Assembly (NCBI RefSeq): GCF_002142215.1
Contig: NZ_NAST01000008.1
Coordinates: forward strand, 1 to 64,000
Direction of reading: 5' to 3'
From: Gilliamella sp. N-G2
GTDB lineage: Bacteria; Pseudomonadota; Gammaproteobacteria; Enterobacterales; Orbaceae
Length of the DNA: 64,000 bases
The first letter of the stretch is position 1. Every line of letters begins with the position of its first letter. Shown here in pieces: positions 25,893-35,195 of this stretch. A program made the position numbers and the translations under genes. The notes under the pieces were generated by a model, which did not search any database, was not told the DNA's origin, and was given only the letters and a program-made list of their open reading frames with translations.

Positions 25893-26579
25893 ATGAAATA
25901 TTTTTGGTTAACGATGATGTTTTTTAATCTTGGCTGGATTAGTTGTTGTGAAGCAACAAATTTCAAAGATTTAACGTCTTGGCAGTATTACGATCAGGAA
26001 ATTCCGATACAATCAACAGAGGGAGAGTTGTGGGTATTTGATGATAATCGAATTAAATGTGATTGGTTCGAAGATATAGAAGAATTTAATTGTAATTTAC
26101 TTTTTTTAAAATCAAATAAAAAATTTGATTTTTCTTTACCACTTGATAGTTTCATTGACAATACTTCATTCAATGGATATTTGTACAAAAGTTCTGCAAA
26201 TAATTTATTTAACGTGTTTCTTATTGAGGGTGAGTCTGAGCGAGGTACAGTTGGTTACTATGTTTTAATCTTTGATAAAACTAAATTGGTTAATCATTTC
26301 TACCTTGATTATGGCAGAGCTGGTATCTATTCGTTTGACCAAGCTAAAAAATTATTACTAGATAATGCTACAGATAATGAAGAGTTACCAAAATTGAATA
26401 TCTATAGCGCTGAAAATTTTGATGAAATTTATATCAATCCAAAATATTTTATTTCAATTTATAGAAAAAATAATAAGTTTTTATTTAAAATTGCTAGAAG
26501 TTATATGTGGAATCCTGACGATATTCCAATAACGGATGAAAATAAATATATCTATATTGAAAGAACAATCAATGAATAG
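25893..26579 (+). CDS. exported protein of unknown function
   Basis: This 228-aa protein has an N-terminal signal-like segment (MKYFWLTMMFFNLGWISCCEAT), possibly cleaved after CEA; the two cysteines there are not a good lipobox. The mature part is rich in Asp, Asn and Tyr and looks like a beta-rich extracytoplasmic domain. The frame stays open to a TAG shortly before the BirA-type operator of the next gene. I recognise no family. It may be a species-specific secreted protein. Confidence 0.65.
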   Translation: MKYFWLTMMFFNLGWISCCEATNFKDLTSWQYYDQEIPIQSTEGELWVFDDNRIKCDWFEDIEEFNCNLLFLKSNKKFDFSLPLDSFIDNTSFNGYLYKSSANNLFNVFLIEGESERGTVGYYVLIFDKTKLVNHFYLDYGRAGIYSFDQAKKLLLDNATDNEELPKLNIYSAENFDEIYINPKYFISIYRKNNKFLFKIARSYMWNPDDIPITDENKYIYIERTINE

Positions 26580-26607
26580 TTGGAGTAAGAAATAATTATT
26601 GTAATGG

Positions 26608-26640
26608 TTGTAATCAATTATTACATCAAAAGGTTTACAA
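26608..26640 (+). promoter_or_regulatory. BirA-type biotin operator upstream of bioP
   Basis: The right half GGTTTACAA (26632-26640) is a perfect BirA half-site. The left half TTGTAATCA (26608-26616) matches TTGTAAACC at 6 or 7 of 9 positions, 15 bases away. The outer edges GGTTGTAA and TTACAACC (26606-26613, 26635-26642) are perfect complements. The E. coli bio operator has the same form with a 16-base gap. The gene downstream is a biotin transporter, which fits. Confidence 0.85.
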
Positions 26641-26694
26641 CCGATATATGAATTGTTACCATGCCTGACTTTTTATTTTCGGTACAAAGTTGCT

Positions 26695-27552
26695 ATGTAT
26701 TACCTTATTTTTGTCACTATTGTTTGGTCGTTTTCATTTAGTTTTATTGCAGTTTATTTAAGTGGTCAAGTTGATACTTGGTTTGCGGTAGTCATGCGCG
26801 TTTTGCTGGCTTTTATTACCTTTATTCCTTTTTTACGTTTCAAAAATGTTTCTGTAAAGCAGATGTTGCTTTTGATGGGAGTAGGTGCATGCCAATTAGG
26901 AATTATGTACTTCTTTTATTACAACTCATTCCAATGTATTTCGGTGCCAGAGGTTTTATTATTTACCATTTCAACACCAATTTATGTCACTATTATTTAT
27001 GATTTACTACAAGGGCATCGATTAAGACTTAATTATTTATTAACGGCCATTATAGCGGTAATTGGTGCGGCAATTATCCGTTATGACCACATCAGTCGTG
27101 ATTTTATCATTGGCTTTTTATTAATTCAGGGTGCCAATATCGTCTTTGCTTTAGGACAAGTCGGTTATAAACGTATTATGGAACTCTATCCATTACCGCA
27201 ACATCAAGCTTTTGCCTGGGTCTATTTTGGGGCAATAGTTGTAGCAACTATTGGTTGGTTATTATTTGGTAATGCTGACAAACTGCCTACCACTCAATTA
27301 CAGTGGGGGATTATTATTTGGTTAGGTATTGTGGCTTCGGGATTATGTTATTTCTTATGGAATTTAGGTGCGACTAAAGTCGATTCTGGAACATTGGCCA
27401 TTATGAATAATTTGGTTATTCCGGCTGGTATTTTAGTAAATGTTGTTATTTGGCACCAATCAATAGATTGGGGTCGATTCACTGTTGGTAGTGCGATTAT
27501 TGTTTTTGCTTTGATTTTACACCATAAGTTCAAAAATTTTGCTGTGAAATAA
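26695..27552 (+). CDS. bioP: biotin transporter BioP/YigM (EamA family)
   Basis: This 285-aa inner-membrane protein has ten hydrophobic segments in two EamA repeats. It is collinear with E. coli YigM (BioP), the high-affinity biotin transporter: LLFTxxTPIYVTLIYD, AVIGAAIIRYD, VGYKRIMELYPLPQHQAFAW, TLQWGI, GTLAIMNN and a final VVIWHQ block. A longer frame opens at 26653, but ATG 26695 matches the family start (MYYLIF). The ribosome site is weak. The BirA-type operator just upstream strongly supports biotin as substrate and control by biotin level. Confidence 0.9.
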   Translation: MYYLIFVTIVWSFSFSFIAVYLSGQVDTWFAVVMRVLLAFITFIPFLRFKNVSVKQMLLLMGVGACQLGIMYFFYYNSFQCISVPEVLLFTISTPIYVTIIYDLLQGHRLRLNYLLTAIIAVIGAAIIRYDHISRDFIIGFLLIQGANIVFALGQVGYKRIMELYPLPQHQAFAWVYFGAIVVATIGWLLFGNADKLPTTQLQWGIIIWLGIVASGLCYFLWNLGATKVDSGTLAIMNNLVIPAGILVNVVIWHQSIDWGRFTVGSAIIVFALILHHKFKNFAVK

Positions 27553-27559
27553 GCCTATC

Positions 27560-28519
27560 TTAGGCAAAAGGTAACTGTAACATTATTGATAGAATTAACG
27601 GTGTTGTTATCGATGACAACGCCGTTGATATCAATAAGCTAGAAGCAATAGGACCTTGTAAAACCTCAAACTGCCTTGCCATCATATAGCAATTTATGGC
27701 TATTGATACTGAACTTAATAATACGATAACTTGTAGCTCTAAAACAGGTAATCCTAACAATTTACCTAGTATATAGGTGACAATTGGTAACATAAACAAT
27801 TTGATAATACAGATTGCTATAGTGATATGTAGATCATTACGAATTTTATATTCAGCCAGTCCCATACCTAATACGATTAATGATAGCGGAGCGGTCATGT
27901 CACTAACCATTTTGGTTGATTTTTCGATAAATATAGGTAAAGGTATACCGATGTAATTAACGGTTATACCGACAAATATGCCGATGATGATTGGATTTTT
28001 GGATACATTTTTAAAGGCTTTAATAAAACCTTTGCTTGAGAGTTTACCCATTTGCACAAATTCAATGGATACTGTTGCTAAAGTCCATAAAATTAAAGCA
28101 TTAAATATTACGATAATGGCGACTATGGGAATCGCTTTTTCACCCAATAACATATTGATAATTGGAATACCAACAAATACCGTATTTGTGTAAATTCCAC
28201 CCATAGCAAACATGGTACTTTCAGAACCATTAAGTTTAAAAAATTTAACCGCAATAAAGCAACTCAATGCAAAAACAATAAATGAGCCACCAAAAAATAC
28301 TAATAAAAGATTAATATCGATTTCTGAATGTTCAGAAAAGTGGCTCATAATTTGAAAGAGCATAATTGGGAAAGCAATATAGAAAGTGAATTTAGTTACA
28401 CTATCTGTTACCGTTTTTTGCCAACGGCCCATTTTCACAGCAATATAACCTAACAAAATTAGCATAAATAAAGGTAAGGTGGTTAAAAACTGCTGCCATA
28501 ATGTGATTAGAAATTCCAT
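27560..28519 (-). CDS. AEC family permease
   Basis: This 319-aa membrane protein has about ten TM segments with the AEC (auxin efflux carrier) layout: LPLFMLILLGYIAVK at the start, FYIAFPIMLFQIM, GIYTNTVFVGIPI in the middle and the N-terminal half mirrored by LSLIVLGMGLAEYK. Bacterial members move malate, malonate or other small acids, and the substrate here is unknown. ATG 28519 is preferred over 28561, which would overlap yaaA. It lies 14 bases downstream of yaaA and is probably co-transcribed. Confidence 0.8.
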   Translation of the reverse strand: MEFLITLWQQFLTTLPLFMLILLGYIAVKMGRWQKTVTDSVTKFTFYIAFPIMLFQIMSHFSEHSEIDINLLLVFFGGSFIVFALSCFIAVKFFKLNGSESTMFAMGGIYTNTVFVGIPIINMLLGEKAIPIVAIIVIFNALILWTLATVSIEFVQMGKLSSKGFIKAFKNVSKNPIIIGIFVGITVNYIGIPLPIFIEKSTKMVSDMTAPLSLIVLGMGLAEYKIRNDLHITIAICIIKLFMLPIVTYILGKLLGLPVLELQVIVLLSSVSIAINCYMMARQFEVLQGPIASSLLISTALSSITTPLILSIMLQLPFA

Positions 28520-28533
28520 CTTAATATATCTTT

Positions 28534-29307
28534 CTATGCATGTTTTCTGGTGAAGTACCATTCTAATTCAGTTGAGCGATGAGAATCAAATTGGTAACCA
28601 TCTAAATTAAAACTTTTAATATCATTACAATTATTAATGTTATTTTTTATAATAAATCGGCTCATTAATCCGCGTGCTTTTTTGGCGTAAAAGCTGATCA
28701 CTTTATAATCATCTTTGGTTTTATCTAAAAATATCGGTTGAATAATTTTGCTATTTAGGTGTTTAACTTGTATCGCTTTAAAATATTCATTAGAGGCTAA
28801 ATTAATTAAGGTTGGTTGAGGTGATTTTGCTAACTCTTCATTGAGTTTATCGGTTAAGCTTTCTCCCCAAAATTGATAAAGATTAGTATTGTTACCATTT
28901 TTTAACCGGATACCCATTTCTAAACGGTAAGGTTGAATTAAATCAAGTGGTTTTAATAAACCATATAATCCAGATAGAATACGTAAATGCGATTGCGCAA
29001 ATTGCAGGTCACTAGGAGTAAAATCTTCAACATGTAGACCTTCATATACATCGCCTTTAAACGCTAGGATCGCTTGTCTGGCATTTTGTAAATTAAAATC
29101 AGGATGCCAATTCTGGAATCTTTCATAATTAACTGCCGCAAGTTTGGGGCTGATAGACATTAATTTAGCTAAATCATCGCTAGTTAGCTTTTTACAAACA
29201 GTAATAAGTTGTTTTGTTGCCTCTAAACAGTCAGGTAGGGTATGGGTTGTAGTGATTAATGGACTTTGATAGTCAAGGGTTTTGGCTGGAGAGATAATAG
29301 TTAGCAT
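28534..29307 (-). CDS. yaaA: peroxide stress protein YaaA
   Basis: This 257-aa protein matches E. coli YaaA (258 aa): MLTIISPAKTLDYQSP at the start, FKGDVYEGL, SGLYGLLKPLDLIQPYRLEMG, INLASNEYFKA and FYAKKARGLMSRF. YaaA limits free iron and DNA damage during peroxide stress. In E. coli it is under OxyR; no OxyR site was evident to me here. Confidence 0.93.
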   Translation of the reverse strand: MLTIISPAKTLDYQSPLITTTHTLPDCLEATKQLITVCKKLTSDDLAKLMSISPKLAAVNYERFQNWHPDFNLQNARQAILAFKGDVYEGLHVEDFTPSDLQFAQSHLRILSGLYGLLKPLDLIQPYRLEMGIRLKNGNNTNLYQFWGESLTDKLNEELAKSPQPTLINLASNEYFKAIQVKHLNSKIIQPIFLDKTKDDYKVISFYAKKARGLMSRFIIKNNINNCNDIKSFNLDGYQFDSHRSTELEWYFTRKHA

Positions 29308-29383
29308 AAAAAGTGTTACCTATTGTGTTTTGTGCGAATTGGGTTTATTTTACCTGTAATCTTAGCAAATAAGGAGAATAAAT

Positions 29384-29611
29384 ATGAATAGTACCAAAAA
29401 AGAAATACATGATATTCGATCTTGGGCAAATATCCGTGAAACTTCTATTGAAATTGCCGAGGCTATTTTTGAACTAGCTAATGATGATGAAAAATTAGCA
29501 GAACAAATTTGGGAAGAAGGTAGCGATGAAGTGTTACAACGCGCTTTCGCTAAAACTAAAGCTAATAAGCTCTTTTGGGGCGAACAGACCATTGAACGTG
29601 AAAACGTATAA
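29384..29611 (+). CDS. yccJ: YccJ family protein
   Basis: This 75-aa protein is nearly collinear with E. coli YccJ (75 aa): W-A[15 protein letters not shown], [22 protein letters not shown] and [10 protein letters not shown] close to the end. The ribosome site AAGGAGAATAAAT precedes the ATG. Function is not established in any organism I know. It is a single gene, divergent from yaaA. Confidence 0.9.
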   Translation: MNSTKKEIHDIRSWANIRETSIEIAEAIFELANDDEKLAEQIWEEGSDEVLQRAFAKTKANKLFWGEQTIERENV

Positions 29612-29672
29612 TATATATTATAAATCAATTGGTTAGATTTATTTTAAGTGATCAAAAGGATTTTAAAATTTT

Positions 29673-30101
29673 ATGAAAATAATGAAATTAATGACTATAT
29701 TTATTATTTTTATGCCACTAGTGGTTTTTGCTAATTCAAAATATGCTGATTTAAATCAGTACGAATTGCGCATCTACTGTGGTCGCGAGCCTTCAGAAGC
29801 AGCCCTGACTGAATGTTTAGAAAAAATTTTTTATATTAGTCAAGCTGAGTTAGATAAATCGCAAAAGAAATTTTTCAATAAACTTGATAATTGGTGGGAA
29901 GATAAAGAATACATCGTAATTGCTAAAACTAGATTGGAAAAATCTAACCAAGAATTTATTAAATATCGCACTCTGCAGTGTGATTTTGCACGTTCGTTAG
30001 GTGGTGGAGCAATTGATAATGCGCTAGATATGATGAAATTTTCTTGCCTTGCTGAACTAAATTTTCAACGAGCAAAACAGCTAGATCTTTATCTTAAATA
30101 A
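29673..30101 (+). CDS. exported LprI-like (DUF1311) protein
   Basis: This 142-aa protein has a signal peptide (cleavage near residue 20, after VFA). The mature part has four cysteines (IYCG, TECL, LQCD, FSCL) and the LprI N-terminal pattern: a helix with TECL, then F-x-K-Y-R-x-x-QC-x-F-A, GGGA and SCLAELNFQRAKQLD. Family members act as periplasmic lysozyme inhibitors in some bacteria. That role fits a host-gut resident but is unproven here. Confidence 0.75.
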   Translation: MKIMKLMTIFIIFMPLVVFANSKYADLNQYELRIYCGREPSEAALTECLEKIFYISQAELDKSQKKFFNKLDNWWEDKEYIVIAKTRLEKSNQEFIKYRTLQCDFARSLGGGAIDNALDMMKFSCLAELNFQRAKQLDLYLK

Positions 30102-30299
30102 AGTACAAGATTAAATCTTTATTTAAATTATTGTACTGATTTGTGTGATATAACCATTTTGGTTTTAACGTTCTGTTATAAATGAATTAATTATTATAGT
30201 TACTATTATAATAATTTTTCTATTTCTTATAGCAAAATAAAATTATCAATAGTTATTCTCAGTATATAATAAAATTTTAAATGACAATTTGATCTTGAT

Positions 30300-31217
30300 A
30301 TGAAATTAACTTTTTTAGGGACAAGTGCCGGTTCACCAACCGCAGAACGTAATGTAAGTAGTGTTATGCTTGATCTTCGACAAGAACGAGGGCGATTATG
30401 GCTGTTTGATAGTGGTGAAGCAACGCAGATGCAAATGCAAAAGGCCAATTTTAGTTTAGCTAAATTGGAGATGGTATTTTTGACTCATTTGCATGGTGAT
30501 CATCTATTTGGTTTACCTGGTGTGTTAACCACTCGTTCATTAATGCAAAAGCAATCGGCATTAACGTTAGTTGGACCTAAAGGTATTAAACAATTTATTC
30601 AAACAGTGATTGAAATTAGTTCTTCATGGCTTACTTACCCTTTAAATATTATTGAACTTGAACAAGATAGCTTAGTATTTGAAGATAATAAATTTCGCGT
30701 CGAAGCCAAATTATTACAACATCGAGTCCCTTGTTTTGGTTATCGTATTGTTGAAAAGGATTTACCTCCAAGCTTAGATATTGACAAATTGCAGCAAGAT
30801 AATATTAATCCTGGTGTACACTACGCTGTTTTAAAAGAAGGGTTAACTGTTACTTTAGAAGATGGTAGAACGATTAATGGTAAGGATTATCAAGGCGATA
30901 TTAAACGAGGCAAAAAAGTAGCTATATTGGGTGATACCATTCCTTGTCAAGCATCCATTGATTTAGCTGAAAACGTTGATTTATTAGTGCATGAGGCCAC
31001 TCAAGAGCAAGCTTTTGAGGCAAAAGCCATTGAACGAGGGCACTCAACGACAATACACGCCGCCAACATTGCTAAGCAAGCTAAGGCTAAAAGGCTAATC
31101 ATAACGCATATTAGCCCTAGATATAGTATACAAGATAATCAAAAACTGGTTAATGAAGCAAGGAGCGTCTTCGCTAATACTGAAATTGCCACTGATTTTG
31201 CCTCTTTTCAAGTTTAA
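30300..31217 (+). CDS. rbn: ribonuclease Z / RNase BN
   Basis: This 305-aa metallo-beta-lactamase-fold nuclease has FLGTSAGSPT at the start, the metal motif LTHLHGDHLFG (about residues 61-71), the substrate region GVHYAVLKEG, GDTIPC and a final THISPRYS. These are typical of the ElaC/RNase BN family, which trims tRNA 3' ends. Length matches E. coli RNase BN (305 aa). Confidence 0.93.
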   Translation: MKLTFLGTSAGSPTAERNVSSVMLDLRQERGRLWLFDSGEATQMQMQKANFSLAKLEMVFLTHLHGDHLFGLPGVLTTRSLMQKQSALTLVGPKGIKQFIQTVIEISSSWLTYPLNIIELEQDSLVFEDNKFRVEAKLLQHRVPCFGYRIVEKDLPPSLDIDKLQQDNINPGVHYAVLKEGLTVTLEDGRTINGKDYQGDIKRGKKVAILGDTIPCQASIDLAENVDLLVHEATQEQAFEAKAIERGHSTTIHAANIAKQAKAKRLIITHISPRYSIQDNQKLVNEARSVFANTEIATDFASFQV

Positions 31218-31343
31218 TCAATTACGCCGACATTGTCGGCTATTACTAATCAAACTAATCAAAATTAAAACTATAACTATAACTATAACAATAATTAAAA
31301 CATGACCTTTCTTATATATTTTTACTATATCGAGATGACCATA

Positions 31344-31378
31344 TTTGTAAAAAATATTGAGAAGTCTATACCATCTTA
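31344..31378 (+). repeat. 35-bp dispersed repeat, copy 1
   Basis: The repeat starts TTTGTAAAAAATATTGAG and ends CTATACCATCTTA. Copies 2 and 3 lie at 32512 and 32677 in the same orientation with two and one mismatches. Confidence 0.85.
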
Positions 31379-31476
31379 TTTTTACTTATCTGAACTTAAT
31401 TCCTTAGGACTGATTTGGTTATTGAACGGCCTTAATAAAATTATTTTATTTGTGATTTTGATAATAATTATGTCAT

Positions 31477-32037
31477 TTAGATTAATATTCCTAATTTTTT
31501 CATCCAATTAACATAATCATCTGCACTTTTATTTACCTCATTCAAAGTAATTTTATCTGGGTAGTCTGGTTCATTGTTTGCGCCATAAAGTGCAAACATA
31601 GACTGATAATCAGCATGAACGTAATTCATTGTTAATTCGAAAGGTTTTAATATTTCCTCAAGCGTATATTGATATTGTCCTGTGCAGGAATAATCTGCTT
31701 TCTTAATACCAGCTGAAACCGCTAAAGCCACTTTTTTGTTATTTAATTTATCGCCTAAAGAACCGAAAGCCCAACCATAAGTAAAAACGTCGTCAAACCA
31801 TTGTTTTAACAGTGGTGGACAATTAAACCAATATATTGGGAACTGAATGACTAAATTCTGATGGTTTTCAATTAAATTTTGTTCAAATTTAACGTCTATT
31901 TGTTGGGTTGGATAGCATGAATATATATCATGTATGGTTAGTTGTTCATAGTATTGATTTAATTTATTAAGCCAGCATCGATTAACACTTGATGATGATA
32001 AATTTGGATGGGCTACAATCACTAAAGTTCGTTTCAT
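31477..32037 (-). CDS. flavodoxin-fold NAD(P)H:quinone oxidoreductase
   Basis: This 186-aa protein belongs to the NQO1/KefF/MdaB-type FMN fold: LVIVAHPNLSSSSVNR (phosphate loop) at the N-terminus, VIQFPIYWFNCPPLLKQWFDDVFTYGWAFG with the family W-F-D-x-V-x-x-x-G-x-A-x-G pattern in the middle. It reduces quinones or electrophiles by two electrons. ATG 32037 (AAAGGA 9 bases upstream) is preferred over TTG 32043. It is divergent from an HxlR regulator, a pairing typical of redox/electrophile-responsive quinone reductases. Confidence 0.85.
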   Translation of the reverse strand: MKRTLVIVAHPNLSSSSVNRCWLNKLNQYYEQLTIHDIYSCYPTQQIDVKFEQNLIENHQNLVIQFPIYWFNCPPLLKQWFDDVFTYGWAFGSLGDKLNNKKVALAVSAGIKKADYSCTGQYQYTLEEILKPFELTMNYVHADYQSMFALYGANNEPDYPDKITLNEVNKSADDYVNWMKKLGILI

Positions 32038-32149
32038 TCTCAATATTCCTTTTTGTTGTGATAAATCATCTTGTCATAGTAATATTGATACAATTATTTT
32101 TGAAGTACGGTAATTGTTGTTATGTACTATCTTTAAGGAGAGTGTAAAT

Positions 32150-32497
32150 ATGGAAAAGCATCATTGTGCAGAAGATAATTTCGAGAATAGTGGATTTAAT
32201 TACACGCTCTCGATGATCAGAGGAAAATATAAGATTATTATTCTTTATTGGTTAAATGAAAATCAACCATCTATGCGCTTTAATGAACTAAAACGTAGCA
32301 TTAAAGAAATTTCCTTTAAAACATTGAGTAATACTTTAAAAGAAATGGAGAGAGATAAATTAATTTTTAGAAAAGAATACCCTCAAATTCCACCAAAAGT
32401 TGAATATGGACTATTAGAGCGGGGTAAAACACTAGTGCCTGTATTAGATATGCTTTGCCAATGGGGAAATATACATAAAGATGATAGCTTGGATTAA
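32150..32497 (+). CDS. HxlR family transcriptional regulator
   Basis: This 115-aa winged-helix protein has the HxlR pattern: SMIRGKYKIIILYWL, RFNELKRSIKEISFKTLSNTLKEMERDKLI, PPKVEYGLLERGKTL. A cysteine near the N-terminus (HHCAED) may be the redox/electrophile sensor used by this family. ATG 32150 follows AAGGAG by 9 bases. It probably controls the divergent quinone reductase. Confidence 0.85.
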   Translation: MEKHHCAEDNFENSGFNYTLSMIRGKYKIIILYWLNENQPSMRFNELKRSIKEISFKTLSNTLKEMERDKLIFRKEYPQIPPKVEYGLLERGKTLVPVLDMLCQWGNIHKDDSLD

Positions 32498-32511
32498 ATT
32501 AGAAGCTAGTT

Positions 32512-32546
32512 TTTGTAAAAAATATTGAGAAGTGTATACCGTCTTA
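32512..32546 (+). repeat. 35-bp dispersed repeat, copy 2
   Basis: It reads TTTGTAAAAAATATTGAG and ends GTATACCGTCTTA. It lies 15 bases after the HxlR regulator stop. Left extension AGT is shared with copy 3. Confidence 0.85.
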
Positions 32547-32676
32547 AGATGAAAATGATTTATTAATATCATTTAGTTTCACTATTTACAGAAAAATTTT
32601 ATTGATGATTGTAGTGGTTAGATAACTTTATAAATAAATTTTATTAAGTGATAAATGTAGGATGAAAAAGTAAGTT

Positions 32677-32711
32677 TTTGTAAAAAATATTGAGGAGTCT
32701 ATACCATCTTA
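32677..32711 (+). repeat. 35-bp dispersed repeat, copy 3
   Basis: It matches copy 1 with one change (GAGGAG for GAGAAG) and ends CTATACCATCTTA. Similarity to copy 2 continues for about 20 bases beyond the core. Confidence 0.85.
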
Positions 32712-32754
32712 ATATAAAAATAATGAACTATTATACTCTAATAGCCTTAAACTG

Positions 32755-32777
32755 ATTCGCCGGCTTTACCGGCGAAT
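32755..32777 (-). terminator. hairpin downstream of argE
   Basis: ATTCGCCGG (32755-32763), loop CTTTA, CCGGCGAAT (32769-32777): a perfect 9-bp stem just past the argE stop. No long U-run follows on the minus strand, so termination may be rho-assisted. Confidence 0.6.
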
Positions 32778-32785
32778 ATATTGAT

Positions 32786-33943
32786 TTATAAACAAAAATC
32801 ATTAATTAAATTTTCAATGGTTAATTTGGTCGGTTTTAAGAAATCCATTGAAATAAATTCATCTGGTTGATGAGCTTGCTCAATTGAGCCTGGCCCTAAT
32901 ACAATGGTTGGGGCGATTTGATTTAAATATGGCGCTTCAGTACTGTAGTTAACAGTTTGCGCGGTGTGACCAACCAGTTTTTCGATATGATTTAATGCTG
33001 GATGATCTTTTTTACATTCATAGCCCGGTATTGGTGATACCTCATATTCGATGGAAACTCGATTAGGATATTGGTCCATAACGGGTTGTAATGCTTCACA
33101 AAGGGCATTATAAAGTGAGTCAATATCGTTATCTGGTAATACCCGAATATCAATAATCAATTCACAACAGCCACAGATACGATTAGCTGCATCACCGCCA
33201 TGAATAACGCCAAGATTCATGGTTGGATAAGGTACGCTAAAGCCATCATTGTGATATTGTTCTTTGAATTTTTGTTTCAAAATAAGTAATCTTTCAATCA
33301 CTAAATGCATGATTTCGATAGCATTAATACCTTTGTCTGGATCACTTGAATGGCCTGACTTACCAATAACTCTAATTGAATTAGATATAAATCCTTTATG
33401 AGCACGAATAGGAATTAATGATGTAGGTTCGCCGATAATTGTGCAGTCTGGTTGTAGTTGCGTTTGTTGGGCAAAAAATGAAGCGCCAGCCATTGATGTC
33501 TCTTCGTCCGCGGTAGCCAATACATAAATTGGTTTGGTTAATGTTTTAAGATCGATATCACGCAATGCATCTAATATAAATGCAAAAAATCCTTTCATAT
33601 CTGCAGTGCCTAGCCCATAAAGCTTATTATTTTCTTCAGTTAACTTAAATGGGTCTTTTGTCCATTGCCCATCATCAAATGGCACAGTATCACTATGACC
33701 ACTTAATAATAGACCACCTTGAGTTTTATTGTCACTATTGGAATAGGTGGCTAACATATTAAATTTATTACGAGTATTTGGTACAGGTTGAATGTCAATT
33801 GTAAAGCCTAAATCAGCAAACCATTGGGCTAATTTGTCAATTAGTGGTTTATTAGAATAATCTAATTTTTCATTGGTTACATTACTGATAGTTGGCGTGG
33901 ATATTAATTCATTATAAATTGTCAAAAAAGAAGGAAGAGCCAT
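32786..33943 (-). CDS. argE: acetylornithine deacetylase ArgE
   Basis: This 385-aa M20-family metallohydrolase frees ornithine from N-acetylornithine in arginine synthesis. Metal-binding blocks are visible: [16 protein letters not shown] (about residue 80), [29 protein letters not shown] and [15 protein letters not shown]. Length fits E. coli ArgE (383 aa). It stands alone here, without argCBH. Confidence 0.93.
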   Translation of the reverse strand: MALPSFLTIYNELISTPTISNVTNEKLDYSNKPLIDKLAQWFADLGFTIDIQPVPNTRNKFNMLATYSNSDNKTQGGLLLSGHSDTVPFDDGQWTKDPFKLTEENNKLYGLGTADMKGFFAFILDALRDIDLKTLTKPIYVLATADEETSMAGASFFAQQTQLQPDCTIIGEPTSLIPIRAHKGFISNSIRVIGKSGHSSDPDKGINAIEIMHLVIERLLILKQKFKEQYHNDGFSVPYPTMNLGVIHGGDAANRICGCCELIIDIRVLPDNDIDSLYNALCEALQPVMDQYPNRVSIEYEVSPIPGYECKKDHPALNHIEKLVGHTAQTVNYSTEAPYLNQIAPTIVLGPGSIEQAHQPDEFISMDFLKPTKLTIENLINDFCL

Positions 33944-34202
33944 AAAATCACCTTTATTAAATAAGTCCGCTGTAAAGAAATATATTTAATTACTATATTT
34001 CCTTACAGCACTGCTAGCAATAGTTTGTTGCTATTCTGTTAAACGGTTATTGATTAGCAACTAATTGTTTTATCATTGAATATTTCGCTACTATTATAGT
34101 TAAAGATAGACTAAATATTATTTGTCATTATTGTTATAATAACTTATTTTAAAGCTACTCAAAGTAAAAATTTATTATCAATCACTAATAAGGAAATAGA
34201 CA

Positions 34203-34826
34203 GTGAAGATTAAATCATTATGGTTTATTGGTTTACTCATACCATTTTTCGCAAATGCACAAAATCCATCATTTGATGATGATTTTAGTCATTTATTAAA
34301 AAGCTTTACCCAATGTGATAAGACTTTTTTTTCGGATTTAAATCAAAAAAAATATCGTAATTATTTTCCAATCGTCAATTTACCAAATGGCTATAGCAAA
34401 TTTGCCACTAAATCTATTAATCATCCCCAAAAAAATAGACTTACATTTGATCCACCGATTATCTTTAATGGTTTAAAAATTGAAAGTTTTGATCAGTCCC
34501 AATATATTAACGATGAGCATCTAAAGTACTATTATTGGGGGTTTAACACCGATAATACCTTTGAAGAGATTAAAAGTGCGTTACCATGGGTTGATTGGCA
34601 AATATCGGCTGATGGTACGCTTGATGTTGCCAATGCGTTATTTTATAAAAATGGTGTTTGGTCTGACAATAAACATGTATTAACCAATGACTCTCCAGTA
34701 AGAGGCACTGCTGAAAATTTATTGTTTCTTGAATATGATAGGTTTAGTGGCAAAGTCATGATTCAATGTACAGTTCAAGGTGATATTCCATTGAAAGAAT
34801 TAAAACGGTTTAGACCAGATTTATGA
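34203..34826 (+). CDS. exported protein of unknown function
   Basis: This 207-aa protein starts at GTG 34203 (AAGGA 9 bases upstream) with a signal peptide MKIKSLWFIGLLIPFFANAQ, cleaved after ANA. The mature part is Asp/Asn/Tyr-rich with two cysteines (TQCDK and IQCTV) that may form a disulfide. No family recognised. It is a single-gene unit closed by a clear terminator. Confidence 0.7.
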   Translation: MKIKSLWFIGLLIPFFANAQNPSFDDDFSHLLKSFTQCDKTFFSDLNQKKYRNYFPIVNLPNGYSKFATKSINHPQKNRLTFDPPIIFNGLKIESFDQSQYINDEHLKYYYWGFNTDNTFEEIKSALPWVDWQISADGTLDVANALFYKNGVWSDNKHVLTNDSPVRGTAENLLFLEYDRFSGKVMIQCTVQGDIPLKELKRFRPDL

Positions 34827-34861
34827 TCTTTCTCAAGATAATCGTTTAACATTTATAAGAT

Positions 34862-34903
34862 AACTCCAAATTAATTTTATATTGATTTGGAGTTTAGTTT
34901 TTT
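34862..34903 (+). terminator. rho-independent terminator
   Basis: AACTCCAAAT (34862-34871) pairs with ATTTGGAGTT (34885-34894) across 13 bases, followed by TAGTTTTTT. Confidence 0.88.
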
Positions 34904-35195
34904 ATTAACTTCATTCCATTGACTAAATAAATAATACATTAAAATATTTTCAATTAAATAAATCAGATATTCCTTTTTTGCTTGTCTTGATAAATCATCA
35001 TCTACATTTATTGTGATCTATATTTAAAATTATAAATGACCTTTTTTAGCTTTTATTGCGTTTGTTTTGAGAGTTGATGTTATTTATAAAAGACATTTGT
35101 TATGATAATCATCGTATTGAAAATAAATCGCTTATAACAGTTAAATTTTTAGTTAAATTTATTATAAGTTTGTCACTTTAGAATGGGTGTTATTC

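Noticed and set aside
31271-31289. AACTAT short tandem repeat
   Set aside because: Only about three units between genes; too short to suggest phase variation and not placed in a promoter or reading frame I can support.
31302-31511. 69-codon hydrophobic frame on the plus strand
   Set aside because: No ribosome site, contains repeat copy 1, and overlaps the end of the quinone reductase gene. Likely chance in AT-rich DNA.
35095-35115. ATGATAATCAT core upstream of yhiI as a Fur box
   Set aside because: Only the 11-base core matches; the outer arms do not, giving roughly 12 of 19 positions. Much weaker than the boxes at 21530 and 51848.
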